Assembly (NCBI GenBank): GCA_025350365.1
Contig: JANXXY010000256.1
Location: 1-5,002 of the forward strand
From: Bacteroidales bacterium
GTDB lineage: Bacteria > Bacteroidota > Bacteroidia > Bacteroidales > JAAUTT01
Reading direction: 5' to 3'
DNA length: 5,002 bases
Position numbers and translations under genes: made by a program. The stretch's first letter is position 1; each line of letters starts with the position of its first letter. The notes under the pieces were generated by a model, which searched no databases, was not told the origin of the DNA, and was given only the letters and a program-made list of their open reading frames with translations. Shown here in pieces: positions 1 through 5,002 of the stretch.

Positions 1-282
1 CTTAAAACATTTTTACAAAAGTACACAGAGAATTCAAAACCTAAGATAGGTTGGGAAAACGAGATGAACATTAACCCTTATAAACTTGTTCATCTCATAG
101 CGCAAAACGAATATTATATTACGAAAATTCAAATTAATGAATTATTTTATCAGCCCCAAGTTGAAAAACTTTTTAACGTATTAGATATCGAGTTCAGGAG
201 TTTAATAAGTCCGGAGCGATTTCATTTAATCAGGATGTGCCTGGAGTTTCGGTATAAAAGGCTTTTAGAGTTGGTTGATTAA
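1..282 (+). CDS. 3' end of an unrecognised protein gene (5' end outside the window)
   Basis: The frame that ends at the TAA at 280-282 is open back to base 1, so the visible 93 codons are probably the C-terminus of a longer protein. The ATG at 64 is an internal methionine or an alternative start. The peptide from there begins MNINPYKLVHLIAQ and ends in a basic, probably helical segment (ERFHLIRMCLEFRYKRLLEL). I see no catalytic motif, signal peptide or membrane segment, and I do not recognise the family. The broken HipA-N-like gene begins 12 bases after the stop on the same strand, so the two were probably co-transcribed. An ancestral toxin-antitoxin or abortive-infection role would fit that neighbour, but nothing in the peptide shows it. 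No Shine-Dalgarno sequence precedes the ATG at 64, which is uninformative in Bacteroidota. I am fairly sure the frame is coding and unsure what it makes. Confidence 0.55.
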   Translation, partial: LKTFLQKYTENSKPKIGWENEMNINPYKLVHLIAQNEYYITKIQINELFYQPQVEKLFNVLDIEFRSLISPERFHLIRMCLEFRYKRLLELVD

Positions 283-294
283 ATATTAAATGTC

Positions 295-688
295 ATGGTA
301 ACCAAAATAAAAAATATATTATTCTGGCGAAGTGAAGGTTTGAAGGTTTAAAAACACCTCAAAATATAGTAGCTCGTTTTGAATTATCATACAAGGATTT
401 AAAAATTGGTTCATTGTCATTGGATAATGGTAAATGGTCTTTTACATATTCTGATGCTTTTAAAGCACAAAGCGTTTAATGACAATGATTGATTTTCCTG
501 ATATAAATAAGGTATACATATCTGAAGAATTATGGCCATTTTTAGCCAGCCGCATTCCTAGGCCTGCTCAGCCTGTAGTACTTTTAGAAATTCGTCGTCG
601 TAACATAGATGTTGATAATGAAGTATCGCTTTTAAATGTTTTCGATAAAAGAACAATAACAAACCCTTTTTTGCTGGAGTTAGCATAA
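295..688 (+). pseudogene. Broken HipA N-terminal-like domain gene (two frameshifts)
   Basis: Three fragments in successive frames join into one protein of about 130 residues. Fragment 1 (295-351) starts MVTKIKNILFWRSEG and stops at TAA 349-351. Fragment 2 (about 351-479) holds FELSYKDLKIGSLSLDNGKW. Fragment 3 (from 479) holds IDFPDINKVY, ELWPFLASRIP and, at the end, RTITNPFLLELA. From memory, this order matches small stand-alone Bacteroidota proteins annotated as HipA N-terminal domain proteins. The related subdomain is the antitoxin HipS in tripartite HipBST systems; a function here is inference only. The first break is an exact 8-bp tandem duplication (334-349): removing one copy restores SEGLKTPQN. 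The second is consistent with one lost T in the run at 475-477. Stop TAA 477-479 overlaps ATG 479-481 by one base, so the last 69 codons could be reached by reinitiation. No HipA kinase or HipB repressor is visible. The pseudogene status is strong; the family name is moderate. Confidence 0.65.
334..349 (+). repeat. Exact 8-bp tandem duplication causing a frameshift
   Basis: GAAGGTTT occurs twice head to tail (334-341 and 342-349) in the broken HipA-N-like gene. The extra eight bases shift the frame and create the TAA at 349-351. With a single copy the frame reads straight through from the first to the second fragment, so the duplication is the apparent inactivating event. Short tandem duplications of this kind can revert by replication slippage. 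Confidence 0.9.
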
Positions 689-747
689 AAAATTGGAGAT
701 ATGTCCTTAAAACTTAAAGTTTGAAATCTGGGAGCTTACCTTAATTA

Positions 748-1040
748 TTATTTTCCTTCATTTAACAAAAACGAGTCTTTTGTTGAAATACCCTGTCTAT
801 GCAATTTTCTATTTACCCATGGTGAAATCGGGTTGGTATATATCCACAGCTCTCTTTTAGCGTTTCTAGCTTCAATTACCAAGTTAAATAAATCTTTATC
901 AGTGTTATATTTCTTAAAATGCCAAGCCAAACCTGTTTTAATCATTTCATGGCTTAGTTCAGTTCCATCATCTATATATGTAAAACCAAGATTTTTTTAT
1001 GGTAATCTTTTCCGCTTAATTTTAATTTTACTTGCATCTT
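748..1040 (-). pseudogene. C-terminal remnant of a thermonuclease (SNase) family protein
   Basis: The minus-strand peptide contains EMIKTGLAWHFKKYN, then LVIEARNAKRELW and NPISPWVNRK. This is the conserved C-terminal half of the staphylococcal-nuclease family, normally secreted Ca-dependent nucleases of about 150-180 residues. Upstream, VKLKLSGKDYHKK matches the usual segment before the DRYGR-LG motif, but it lies in another frame. The break falls at a run of seven A on the minus strand (T7 at 992-998); eight A would give GKDYHKKNLGFTYIDDG in one frame. The position equivalent to the catalytic Arg of the GR motif (Arg87 in the S. aureus enzyme) reads Lys. The N-terminal half, with the other catalytic residues and a signal peptide, is absent: upstream of about 1040 no matching frame continues. 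The ATG at 943-945 gives a 65-residue open frame, but that is only a fragment. It converges with the HipA-N-like pseudogene. Inactive remnant; family assignment confident, 5' limit approximate. Confidence 0.8.
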
Positions 1041-1114
1041 AAAACATCTTTTAAAAGTCCATCATTCAGAAGCCAACGAGTAAAATGAGTGTATATGTAA
1101 AATAAATATAAGAC

Positions 1115-1137
1115 TTGTATGCAAATTGTATGCAAAT
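1115..1137. repeat. 11-bp tandem repeat beside the tRNA terminator
   Basis: TTGTATGCAAA occurs twice with no gap (1115-1125 and 1126-1136), followed by a T that begins a third unit. Each unit contains the near-palindrome TTG-T-AT-G-CAA. It lies next to the tRNA-Arg terminator, between the tRNA and the decayed gene fragments. This could be a protein-binding site such as integrase or excisionase arm sites of a lost element, but that is inference. Confidence 0.75.
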
Positions 1138-1172
1138 AAAAAACCACTTGTAACAGTTACAGTTTCAAGTGG
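1138..1172 (-). terminator. Rho-independent terminator of tRNA-Arg
   Basis: Read on the minus strand, CCACTTG (1172-1166) pairs with CAAGTGG (1150-1144). Three further AAC/GTT pairs are possible inside an A-A mismatch. The stem is followed at once by six T (1143-1138). It starts 12 bases after the tRNA 3' end, as expected for its transcription terminator. Confidence 0.85.
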
Positions 1173-1184
1173 CTAATTTTTAAG

Positions 1185-1258
1185 TGATCCCGACGCGATT
1201 CGAACGCGTGACCCACAGCTTAGAAGGCTGTTGCTCTATCCAACTGAGCTACGGAACC
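1185..1258 (-). tRNA. tRNA-Arg, anticodon UCU
   Basis: The 74-nt minus-strand sequence folds into a complete cloverleaf. The acceptor stem is GGTTCCG/CGGGATC (two G-U pairs, discriminator A), the D stem GCTC/GAGC and the anticodon stem ACAGC/GCTGT. The anticodon loop CTTCTAA gives anticodon TCT, which reads AGA codons. The T stem is ACGCG/CGCGT with loop TTCGAAT. The 3' CCA is not encoded and must be added after transcription. The gene has its own promoter-like box upstream and terminator downstream, so it is probably a single-gene unit. Its 3' end faces the decayed island fragments, the usual geometry for integration into a tRNA gene. Confidence 0.97.
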
Positions 1259-1270
1259 CTAAATCGGCTG

Positions 1271-1278
1271 CAAATTTA
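1271..1278 (-). promoter_or_regulatory. Bacteroidota-type -7 promoter element for tRNA-Arg
   Basis: The minus strand reads TAAATTTG, an exact match to the Bacteroidota -7 consensus TAnnTTTG. It is 12 bases upstream of the mature tRNA 5' end. That places the transcription start a few bases before the tRNA, as expected for a short leader. No good TTTG -33 element is seen at the usual distance; the upstream DNA is T-rich instead. Confidence 0.6.
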
Positions 1279-1338
1279 TAAAAAAATCGCTTCGGTAAGA
1301 TGGTTTTTGAAAATATTTGCTAATCACTTATGTACAGT

Positions 1339-1355
1339 CCAGTGAAATTTACTGG
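1339..1355. other. Small hairpin between tRNA-Arg and the receiver gene
   Basis: CCAGT (1339-1343) and ACTGG (1351-1355) form a five-pair stem around a seven-base loop, 40 bases beyond the stop codon of the receiver gene. No T-run follows on either strand, so it is at best a weak or factor-dependent end for that transcript. Nothing else is recognisable in 1279-1394. Confidence 0.3.
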
Positions 1356-1394
1356 TGTGGTCTGGGTTAAAGGATATTGTAAATCAATTTTTTT

Positions 1395-1820
1395 CTAGTC
1401 ATTAATGTTCAGAAATTTAATTAATGTGGAACGTAACAAACCAATGTCAATCGGTTTTGGCAGATAATCATCGAATCCGGCGGTAAAAATCTGATTTTTT
1501 TCACTTTCCATAGCATAAGCTGTTTGAGCTATTACCGGAACATTCCGTATCTTTTTAATTATTTTCAGGGCTTCATATCCATCCATAATTGGCATCTTTA
1601 TATCCATAAGAACCAGTTTAATATCGCTATTGTTTTCAAAAATACTTACGGCCTCCTTACCATTTTTGCCCCAATGGTTAATAAAGTTAAAACTGCGTAG
1701 AGCTTCTTTTATGAAAAAGTAATTTATTTCTTCGTCTTCCACAATTAAAATCTGAATGTTATCAGACTTCGTTTTTTCAATTTTATTCTCAGCAATTAAT
1801 TTTTTTCCTTTCCCATTCAT
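1395..1820 (-). CDS. Stand-alone response-regulator receiver (REC) protein
   Basis: This 141-residue protein is almost entirely a CheY-like receiver domain, which takes a phosphoryl group from a histidine kinase in two-component signalling. A basic tail of about 22 residues precedes strand 1 (IQILIVEDEE). The acidic metal-binding pair is Glu28/Asp29. The phospho-acceptor is Asp73 in LVLMDIKMPIMDG, the switch threonine is Thr100 in VIAQTAYA, and the invariant lysine is Lys122 in DYLPKPI, so all catalytic positions are present. There is no DNA-binding or enzymatic output domain. The sequence style (EDEEINYFFIKE, AQTAYAMESEK) resembles receiver domains at the C-terminus of Bacteroidota hybrid kinases. 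It could be a phosphorelay intermediate or a detached hybrid-kinase domain. No kinase gene lies next to it, so its partner is encoded elsewhere. The start is the ATG after an in-frame TGA ten codons upstream; no Shine-Dalgarno is seen. A candidate promoter lies about 200 bases upstream. Confidence 0.9.
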   Translation of the reverse strand: MNGKGKKLIAENKIEKTKSDNIQILIVEDEEINYFFIKEALRSFNFINHWGKNGKEAVSIFENNSDIKLVLMDIKMPIMDGYEALKIIKKIRNVPVIAQTAYAMESEKNQIFTAGFDDYLPKPIDIGLLRSTLIKFLNIND

Positions 1821-2019
1821 ACTACACTGATTAAAATAACTAAAAGCTCATATTGCTAAAGCGTTGTTCAATATTTATAAGCATTGATTTTTATCTTATA
1901 CGAATATTTAAAATCTTATGATGCATTTGAAATAACATAGCGATACCCATCCCAATGGTAATGTTCAGCATAAGCCTAATGAATTTTTCATTAAGATAAT
2001 ATTCAACTATCTGTAACAT

Positions 2020-2050
2020 CAAATTTAGCCTAAAAAATTCGAAAGATCAA
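2020..2050 (-). promoter_or_regulatory. Candidate Bacteroidota promoter for the receiver gene
   Basis: On the minus strand TAAATTTG (2027-2020) matches the -7 consensus TAnnTTTG exactly. A TTG lies 20 bases upstream (2050-2048), a spacing compatible with the -33 element. It would start transcription near 2014, giving an untranslated leader of nearly 200 bases before the receiver ATG at 1820. The match may be partly chance in AT-rich DNA. Confidence 0.4.
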
Positions 2051-2083
2051 TGTAATGGTGGTGACCTCAGAGTTCAGATATGA

Positions 2084-2095
2084 TGATTTAAATCA
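2084..2095. repeat. 12-bp perfect palindrome TGATTTAAATCA
   Basis: A perfect inverted repeat without spacer lies about 35 bases upstream of the candidate -33 element for the receiver gene and about 55 bases beyond the dcp stop. It could be an operator for a dimeric regulator, but short AT-rich palindromes also arise by chance. Confidence 0.35.
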
Positions 2096-2149
2096 CCGGT
2101 CATTAAATAAGAAAAACACGGTAATGTATTGATTTATAATCTTAAAATT

Positions 2150-4261
2150 TTATAAAAAACCTTTACGTTTGAGTAACGGATTTATATCGGGTTCTGTGCC
2201 ACGGAAATGTTTGTAGGCTTCCATTTCGTCCTCACTGCTACCTTTTTCCAGTATGTTTTTACGAAAGAGTTTTGCAGTTGCCTGATCAAAAATACCTTTG
2301 TCTTTGAATGCCTGAAATGCATCAGCATCAAGCACCTGCGCCCAAACATATACATAATAACCGGCTGCATACCCACTATTAGAGATGTGGTTAAAGTAGG
2401 TAGTTCGGTAACGTGGCTGAATTTCAGGTATCAATCCTATTTTATTCATCGAAGCAGCTTCAAATTTCAGAACATCCTGTTTATTAATAGGTTCAGCCAA
2501 TGTATGATAATCCATATCCAGTAAAGAAGCCGCAAGGTATTCAACTGTAGCAAATCCTTCGTTAAAGAATCGGCTGTTCATCATTTTATCCAACAATTCT
2601 TTTGGAATGGGTTTTCCGGTTTTGTAATGTTTAGCATACATATTAATTACTTCGGGATCGGAAGCCCAATTTTCCATCACCTGCGATGGAAGTTCAACAT
2701 AATCTCTCACAAGATTGGCAACTCCTGGATAGGTTATGTTCGATAACAATGCCTGAAGTCCGTGGCCGAATTCATGGAACAATGTATTTGCTTCATCAAA
2801 GCTTAATAAGGCAGGAGCGTCGGTGGTGGGTTTTGAAAAGTTACAAACAATGCTCACAACCGGTGAAATGTTGCTGCCTTGGAATTTGTATTGTTCACGG
2901 AAACCTCCACACCAGGCACCTCCTCTTTTGCTTGCCCGTGGATGAAAGTCCATGTAAAGTATACCGATATGTTTTCCGTCTTTTTCTTTAACTTCATATA
3001 CAAAGTTGTCGACGTGGTATTTGGGTATGTCTTTAATTTCGGTAAAGGTAATGCCATACAATTTGTTGGCAACCATAAAAGCTCCCTGTTTTACATTTTC
3101 GAGTGCAAAGTATGGTCGTATCTGTTCCTCATCTAAATTATACTTTTCCTTACGAACTTTTTCGGCATAATAGCGCCAGTCCCATGGTTGAAGTTTGAAA
3201 TTCTTCCCTTCTTTAATAATGAATGCCTGAAGGTCGGCTGCTTCTTTTTTTGAAGTTTTTAAGGCTGGTTCCCAGAGCTTATTCAATAGCTTGTATACAT
3301 TCCCCGGATTTTTGGCCATTCGTTCTTCGATAGCTAATGAGGCATAGTTTTTATACCCGAGTAACTGAGCTTTCTCAAGGCGTAAATTGAAGATTTCACC
3401 AATGACTTGTTTGTTATCGAACTCGTTATTATTGTTACCGCGGTTAATATATCCTTTAAGGATTTTTTCGCGTAAATCGCGATTGTCTGCATAAGTTAAG
3501 AAAGGCATAATGCTGGCATTATCGAGTGTGAATACCCATTTGCCTTTCATTTTTGCATTTTTGGCATCTTCAACAGCTGCGCTAATTAGCGATTCGGGTA
3601 ATCCGGAAAGATCTGCTTTTTTATCAAGAATTAGCCTAAAAGCCTTAGTTTCCTTTAAGAGGTTGTCGCCAAATTTGACACTGAGTGAGGCCATTTGCTC
3701 ATTAATTTCGCGAAGTCGTTTCTGTTTAACCGAGTCGAGACCAGCACCATTCCTGATGAATCGTTTGTATGTTTTATCAAGCAGCCGCTTCTGTTCTTCA
3801 TTGAGATTGGCCTTATCCTGATTTTCGTATACAGATTTGATACGTTTGAACAAATAAGGGTTAAGCAAAATATTGTCGCCATGTTTGGTCAACACCGGTG
3901 TTATTTCTTTCTGAATCTTTTGTAGCGTATCGTTGGTGTTGGCACTCGTTAAACTGAAGAATACGCTTTGCACATCGGTTAACAGCCTTCCACTATAATC
4001 CAATGCCTCAATGGTATTTTTAAATGTTGGAAATTCTTTATTTCCAGTAATTTGCTTGATATCTTCTTCCTCTTTTTTCATCCCTTCGGTAAAAGCAGGC
4101 ATGAAATGCTCAGTTTTAATATGATCAAACGGGGGAACCTGAAAAGGTGTTTGATACTCTGTTAACAGCGGATTTTCAGGTCGGGGAGTTTTTGCTTCTT
4201 TTTGTTTACAGGATGAGTCCATTATTATTGATGCTAAAAAAATGTAGTACAGCTTTTTCAT
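2150..4261 (-). CDS. dcp: M3-family peptidyl-dipeptidase Dcp, probably a secreted lipoprotein
   Basis: An intact 703-residue zinc metallopeptidase of family M3 (thimet oligopeptidase/Dcp group) that removes C-terminal dipeptides from short peptides. The zinc site is HEFGH at 496-500, with His496 and His500 as ligands and Glu497 as catalytic base. Glu523 in DYVELPSQVMENW is the third ligand. The family signature continues with RFFNEGFATVEYLAAS (564-579) and YAAGYYVYVWAQVLDADAF (631-649), the substrate-side tyrosine-rich segment. The length is usual for Dcp of about 680-720 residues. The N-terminus is a signal peptide (MKKLYYIFLASIIM) followed by Cys18 in DSSCKQ. A lipidated, periplasm-facing enzyme is likely, although Asp at -3 is atypical for a lipobox. 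It probably takes part in peptide scavenging. It starts 71 bases after the stop of the IS-truncated gene and is followed by non-coding DNA, so it looks monocistronic. The ATG at 4261 is the only start that includes the signal peptide. Confidence 0.95.
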   Translation of the reverse strand: MKKLYYIFLASIIMDSSCKQKEAKTPRPENPLLTEYQTPFQVPPFDHIKTEHFMPAFTEGMKKEEEDIKQITGNKEFPTFKNTIEALDYSGRLLTDVQSVFFSLTSANTNDTLQKIQKEITPVLTKHGDNILLNPYLFKRIKSVYENQDKANLNEEQKRLLDKTYKRFIRNGAGLDSVKQKRLREINEQMASLSVKFGDNLLKETKAFRLILDKKADLSGLPESLISAAVEDAKNAKMKGKWVFTLDNASIMPFLTYADNRDLREKILKGYINRGNNNNEFDNKQVIGEIFNLRLEKAQLLGYKNYASLAIEERMAKNPGNVYKLLNKLWEPALKTSKKEAADLQAFIIKEGKNFKLQPWDWRYYAEKVRKEKYNLDEEQIRPYFALENVKQGAFMVANKLYGITFTEIKDIPKYHVDNFVYEVKEKDGKHIGILYMDFHPRASKRGGAWCGGFREQYKFQGSNISPVVSIVCNFSKPTTDAPALLSFDEANTLFHEFGHGLQALLSNITYPGVANLVRDYVELPSQVMENWASDPEVINMYAKHYKTGKPIPKELLDKMMNSRFFNEGFATVEYLAASLLDMDYHTLAEPINKQDVLKFEAASMNKIGLIPEIQPRYRTTYFNHISNSGYAAGYYVYVWAQVLDADAFQAFKDKGIFDQATAKLFRKNILEKGSSEDEMEAYKHFRGTEPDINPLLKRKGFL

Positions 4262-4294
4262 GAAAAGATGGTTTTAAGGTATTTCGAAACCATA

Positions 4295-4322
4295 ATTATA
4301 ATACAAAATAATTCTGATTCAA
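4295..4322 (-). promoter_or_regulatory. Possible promoter of dcp
   Basis: In the 71-base gap upstream of dcp the minus strand has TTGAAT (4322-4317), 16 bases, then TATAAT (4300-4295). An imperfect Bacteroidota-style TTATTTTG overlaps the spacer. The position suits a dcp-specific promoter, but neither match is decisive in such AT-rich DNA. Confidence 0.3.
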
Positions 4323-4332
4323 AGGATTTTGG

Positions 4333-4563
4333 TCATTCTCTCGCAACCACCGTCTGATTTATTTCCGGCGCTGTAACCGGGAATGTTGCCGACTCTCCTT
4401 TGCCTATAATATTAATGAAATATTCAATGTCAATATTTCCAATTTTTTTTGCAGGAAGTATAGCCTCATAAACACCCCTGCTGATATGCTTTAGCGGAAT
4501 TATTTTATAATCACCTGCACTACCGAGTGGTTTCCAATAAAGCTGCGATTGAGTTATATCGGA
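4333..4563 (-). pseudogene. 3' remnant of a glycoside-hydrolase-type gene, cut by an IS
   Basis: The last 76 codons before the TGA at 4333-4335 are open and protein-like. They run from SDITQSQLYWKPLG through IPLKHISRGVYEAILP and IEYFINI to the end FPVTAPEINQTVVARE. From memory, this pattern (tryptophan-containing strand, RGVY-a-LP, IEYYI, then P-TAPEINQTVV at the very C-terminus) is a beta-sandwich module found at the ends of Bacteroidota glycoside hydrolases and related secreted proteins. The catalytic part is not in the window. The frame is closed by a TGA at 4567-4569, three bases beyond the proposed end of the neighbouring IS, so the stop would belong to the inserted DNA. This fragment has no start codon of its own and is probably not translated. 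It could instead be the tail of another secreted protein with the same module. The coding remnant is fairly clear; the parent enzyme is unknown. Confidence 0.6.
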
Positions 4564-5002
4564 TGTTCATTTTTGCAATCTCAGATTTATCTTTGTAACA
4601 AATTGGTATAAAATTATTTACGTGTGGTTGTTAGTTTTTTGTATGTGACCACATCTACTTTTTTATTGGGTAAAAAAGTGGGTATTTTTACATCAATTCG
4701 TTTTAGCAATTTTTTACATTGCTCATCGGGCTGAGGAATTTTTACTATTACATTTTCACCGGTTTTTATTTTTATACTTGATAACATACTCAGGGTTTTT
4801 ATCCCTTCTTCGACTGTTAAATCAATGTCGTGCCATTGCTTCCTTAAGTAAAGCTCTATTTTGTAAGCAATCATGCAAACTTCGAGATGCGCAATAGTGC
4901 GTTCTTTTTTTCTCAGGTATAATGGGCGTATTTCTAAAAGGCTTTTTTGCGTTCTGAAAGCCCATTCTACCTCGGCTAATGCTTTGTATCTATTATGTAT
5001 TA
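4564..5002 (-). mobile_element. IS1634-family insertion sequence (partial, runs off the right edge)
   Basis: The transposase 3' end plus about 50 bases of non-coding tail down to a proposed terminus at 4564, where the plus strand begins TGTTCATTTTTGCAATCTC. The boundary is inferred. The truncated gene's frame is clean up to 4563 and meets a stop immediately beyond it. The other IS end is outside the window, so neither the inverted repeat nor the target duplication can be confirmed. Confidence 0.6.
4614..5002 (-). CDS. IS1634-family DDE transposase, C-terminal part
   Basis: The frame is open from the window edge to the TAA at 4614-4616, so 128 residues are visible. The segment YKALAEVEWAFRTQKSLLE followed by IRPLYLRKKERTIAHLEVC is the signature around the third catalytic acid of IS1634 transposases (IS4 superfamily). 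Glu12 of the visible part is the likely E of the DDE triad. Downstream helices (MIAYKIELYLRK) and the tail KIPTFLPNKKVDVVTYKKL are typical of the Bacteroidota versions. The first two aspartates and the N-terminus lie beyond base 5002. The ATG at 4874, which would give an 86-residue protein, is internal. The gene is on the same strand as the truncated gene and dcp. No frameshift is visible in this part, so the element may be intact. Confidence 0.85.
   Translation of the reverse strand, partial: IHNRYKALAEVEWAFRTQKSLLEIRPLYLRKKERTIAHLEVCMIAYKIELYLRKQWHDIDLTVEEGIKTLSMLSSIKIKTGENVIVKIPQPDEQCKKLLKRIDVKIPTFLPNKKVDVVTYKKLTTTRK

Larger units (their letters stand above)
1821..2149. other. Non-coding region between the dcp and receiver genes
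   Basis: About 330 bases with no credible gene on either strand. It contains the candidate promoter at 2020-2050 for the receiver gene and a perfect 12-bp palindrome, TGATTTAAATCA, at 2084-2095. I see no T-tailed hairpin that would clearly terminate the dcp transcript. I looked for kinase remnants (H-box, N-box, G-box) upstream of the receiver gene and found none. Confidence 0.6.

Noticed and set aside
340..356. Programmed -1 frameshifting at GGTTTAAAAAC to join the HipA-N-like fragments
   Set aside because: A -1 shift would restore the frame, but the bases in the zero frame do not form a standard slippery heptamer, and the exact 8-bp duplication explains the break better.
833..1042. Plus-strand 69-codon open frame over the thermonuclease remnant
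   Set aside because: It is the opposite-strand shadow of clear SNase-family sequence and has no protein-like features of its own.
1041..1135. Minus-strand frame with THFTRWLLNDGLLKDVLRCK, considered as an integrase tail or SNase continuation
   Set aside because: It matches no integrase signature I know, lacks a start, and does not align with the SNase segment upstream of GKDY.
1339..1355. Hairpin considered as a terminator for the receiver gene
   Set aside because: The stem is only five pairs and no T-run follows on either strand, so it is listed only as a hairpin.
2207..3925. Several open frames of 60-105 codons inside dcp on both strands
   Set aside because: All overlap a full-length, motif-complete M3 peptidase gene and look like chance frames.
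1..5002. CRISPR array, retron, riboswitch or complete toxin-antitoxin module
   Set aside because: No regularly spaced repeats, reverse transcriptase, conserved aptamer-like leader, or intact toxin or antitoxin partner is visible; the only HipA-related gene is broken.

Overview
The window looks like chromosomal DNA from a member of the Bacteroidota. It is AT-rich, has no clear Shine-Dalgarno sequences before its starts, and has two good matches to the TAnnTTTG -7 promoter element of that phylum. It also carries a secreted M3 dipeptidase, a hybrid-kinase-style receiver domain and a C-terminal module common in Bacteroidota polysaccharide-degrading proteins. I cannot name the genus.

Left part (1-1140) is a decayed accessory region. 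It begins with the 3' end of an unrecognised protein gene that is open to the window edge. Twelve bases later comes a broken gene resembling the HipA N-terminal-like family. It is interrupted by an exact 8-bp tandem duplication (334-349) and by a second frameshift near 474-478. Facing it on the minus strand is the C-terminal remnant of a thermonuclease (SNase) homologue, itself frameshifted in a homopolymer (992-998). This region ends at an 11-bp tandem repeat beside a tRNA-Arg(UCU) gene, a common integration point for genomic islands.

Middle part (1138-4261) is all minus strand and looks like core chromosome: tRNA-Arg(UCU) with its own promoter and rho-independent terminator, a stand-alone response-regulator receiver protein, about 330 bases of non-coding DNA with a candidate promoter, and an intact gene for an M3-family peptidyl-dipeptidase (Dcp) with a lipoprotein-like signal sequence.

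Right part (4333-5002), also minus strand, holds the last 76 codons of a gene for a probable glycoside-hydrolase-type protein. It appears to be cut by an insertion sequence whose IS1634-family transposase runs off the right edge. The likely IS end is near 4564.

No new defence or regulatory system is evident. The main interest is the readable decay history: a possibly revertible 8-bp duplication, slippage frameshifts, a tRNA-linked island boundary and an IS-split gene with a predictable junction.
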